Below, piece after piece: positions 24,099 through 24,770 of a DNA stretch of 24,770 nt (the first letter of the stretch is position 1; each line of letters begins with the position of its first letter). This DNA comes from Bacteroidota bacterium (GTDB lineage: Bacteria > Bacteroidota > Ignavibacteria > UBA10030 > SZUA-254). The DNA lies in the NCBI GenBank assembly GCA_004322375.1, contig SCUC01000598.1, positions 1-24,770 of the forward strand. Reading direction: 5' to 3'. Below the pieces are notes generated by a model. That model worked only from the letters and a program-made list of their open reading frames with translations. It was not told the DNA's origin and did no database searches. The position numbers and the translations under genes are program-made.

Positions 24099-24770
24099 AT
24101 GAAAATTCTTGCAAACGGTATTAATGATATATTATTCCATCACTTTGCTATTTCAGAAGGAGGTGCTGCTGAGCAACTACGAAATAGTACTAAAGGACTC
24201 ATTGAAAGACTATCAATGTTTTTCTTGGCGCGAACAGACTCGAAAAGATTATTAGCTGCTGAAGCTGTTGCGGAGGTTATACTTAAGAGAAACGATCTGG
24301 AGGATTTATTGGAAATAAGAAGAATTGTTGCAAAGCAAGAATTAAAACATCGCATCAATTATATCAATCAGCAAGATCATACGGCACATTCACTTTATGT
24401 GTATTTACTTGGTATATGGTTTTATGACAATATCCCAACAGTAAAGAGTAGTATAAAAAATAAAATGCAAAACATAGAAAGTTTCTTATTACAATGGATT
24501 TATGCCAGCCTTTTACATGATATAGGTTATGCATTCTATAATTTAAAGGAAGAAACACAAGAAGACCGAGACTCTATTGACGAAATATTCTCTTGGATAT
24601 GGATAGAGAAACAAAAGGCAAGTACTGAAGCATCTAATAACAATTTAGATGTATTAAAAAAAATACATGCAGAATGGGAGTCTCAATATGCACAAGGATT
24701 AAAGATACATAATCATAGTCCATTCGATGAAATTGAAATCTTAAATAAATTATCTGTTGTTCCATGGCTG
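24099..24770 (+). CDS. HD-domain-like protein, N-terminal part (runs off the window)
   Basis: From the ATG at 24099, preceded by GAGGG at 24091-24095, the frame stays open for 224 codons to the window edge. After a helical N-terminal third (SEGGAAEQLRNSTKGLIERL) comes DHTAHSLYVYLLGIWFYDN and, about 45 residues later, WIYASLLHDIGYAFYNL. The spacing of H-x-x-H and HD is that of HD-superfamily metal-dependent phosphohydrolases, in which the His-Asp doublet binds the metal. Such proteins cut nucleotides, cyclic dinucleotides or nucleic acids; some act in phage defence, but nothing here shows that. Only the first part of the HD fold is visible, and the last conserved Asp would lie beyond the edge. 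The gene is AT-rich, like the other accessory genes of the window. Confidence 0.6.
   Translation, partial: MKILANGINDILFHHFAISEGGAAEQLRNSTKGLIERLSMFFLARTDSKRLLAAEAVAEVILKRNDLEDLLEIRRIVAKQELKHRINYINQQDHTAHSLYVYLLGIWFYDNIPTVKSSIKNKMQNIESFLLQWIYASLLHDIGYAFYNLKEETQEDRDSIDEIFSWIWIEKQKASTEASNNNLDVLKKIHAEWESQYAQGLKIHNHSPFDEIEILNKLSVVPWL

Overview
The window looks like a contig from an uncultured or little-studied bacterium of the FCB superphylum, probably on the Chlorobi/Ignavibacteria/Kapabacteria side. This rests on the SusC/TonB-like outer-membrane barrel, the scarcity of Shine-Dalgarno sequences before many starts, the GTAG-type palindromic repeats and the general character of the rRNA. It is an inference; a 16S search would settle it.

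Layout. 1-5303 (plus strand): the C-terminal end of a carbon-nitrogen hydrolase, two REP-like palindromes, a GT4 glycosyltransferase, an AT-rich COG3586/DUF5655-type protein with a nuclease-like core, and an isoquinoline 1-oxidoreductase-like pair (2Fe-2S subunit, then a Tat-exported molybdopterin subunit, overlapping by one base). 5303-6621: an inverted-repeat element, then a DUF2721 membrane protein and a GNAT acetyltransferase on the minus strand. 6724-12019 (plus): an envelope operon of outer-membrane barrel, lipoprotein and Sel1-repeat secreted protein.

12098-15191 is an accessory island made almost entirely of toxin-antitoxin genes and their wreckage. It holds two C-terminal relics of VapC/PIN toxins flanking a TumE-like toxin and its probable antitoxin partner, and a hicB pseudogene with a nonsense codon and a frameshift. 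Next to hicB is a truncated hicA fused in frame to a membrane protein with a duplicated extracytoplasmic domain and a C-terminal J-domain. An intact-looking brnT-brnA pair completes the island.

15241-21906 (minus strand) is a complete rRNA operon, 16S - tRNA-Ile(GAT) - tRNA-Ala(TGC) - 23S - 5S. It has a sigma70-like promoter, paired processing-stem arms and two tandem terminators. The 23S gene is interrupted at the helix 69 site (E. coli 1917) by an 801-nt group I intron carrying a single-motif LAGLIDADG homing endonuclease whose reading frame runs into the ribozyme core.

22054-24770: larC (nickel-pincer cofactor synthesis, minus), a nested palindromic MITE-like repeat, and a dead addiction module with a good promoter, an in-frame ochre codon in the antitoxin and a toxin cut off after about 15 residues by a palindromic repeat. 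The window ends in the start of an AT-rich HD-domain-like protein that runs off the edge.

The strongest signals for a second look are the HicA::J-protein fusion with its unusual architecture, the TumE-like toxin with no ordinary start codon, the intron in helix 69, and the general pattern of antitoxins decaying together with their toxins.
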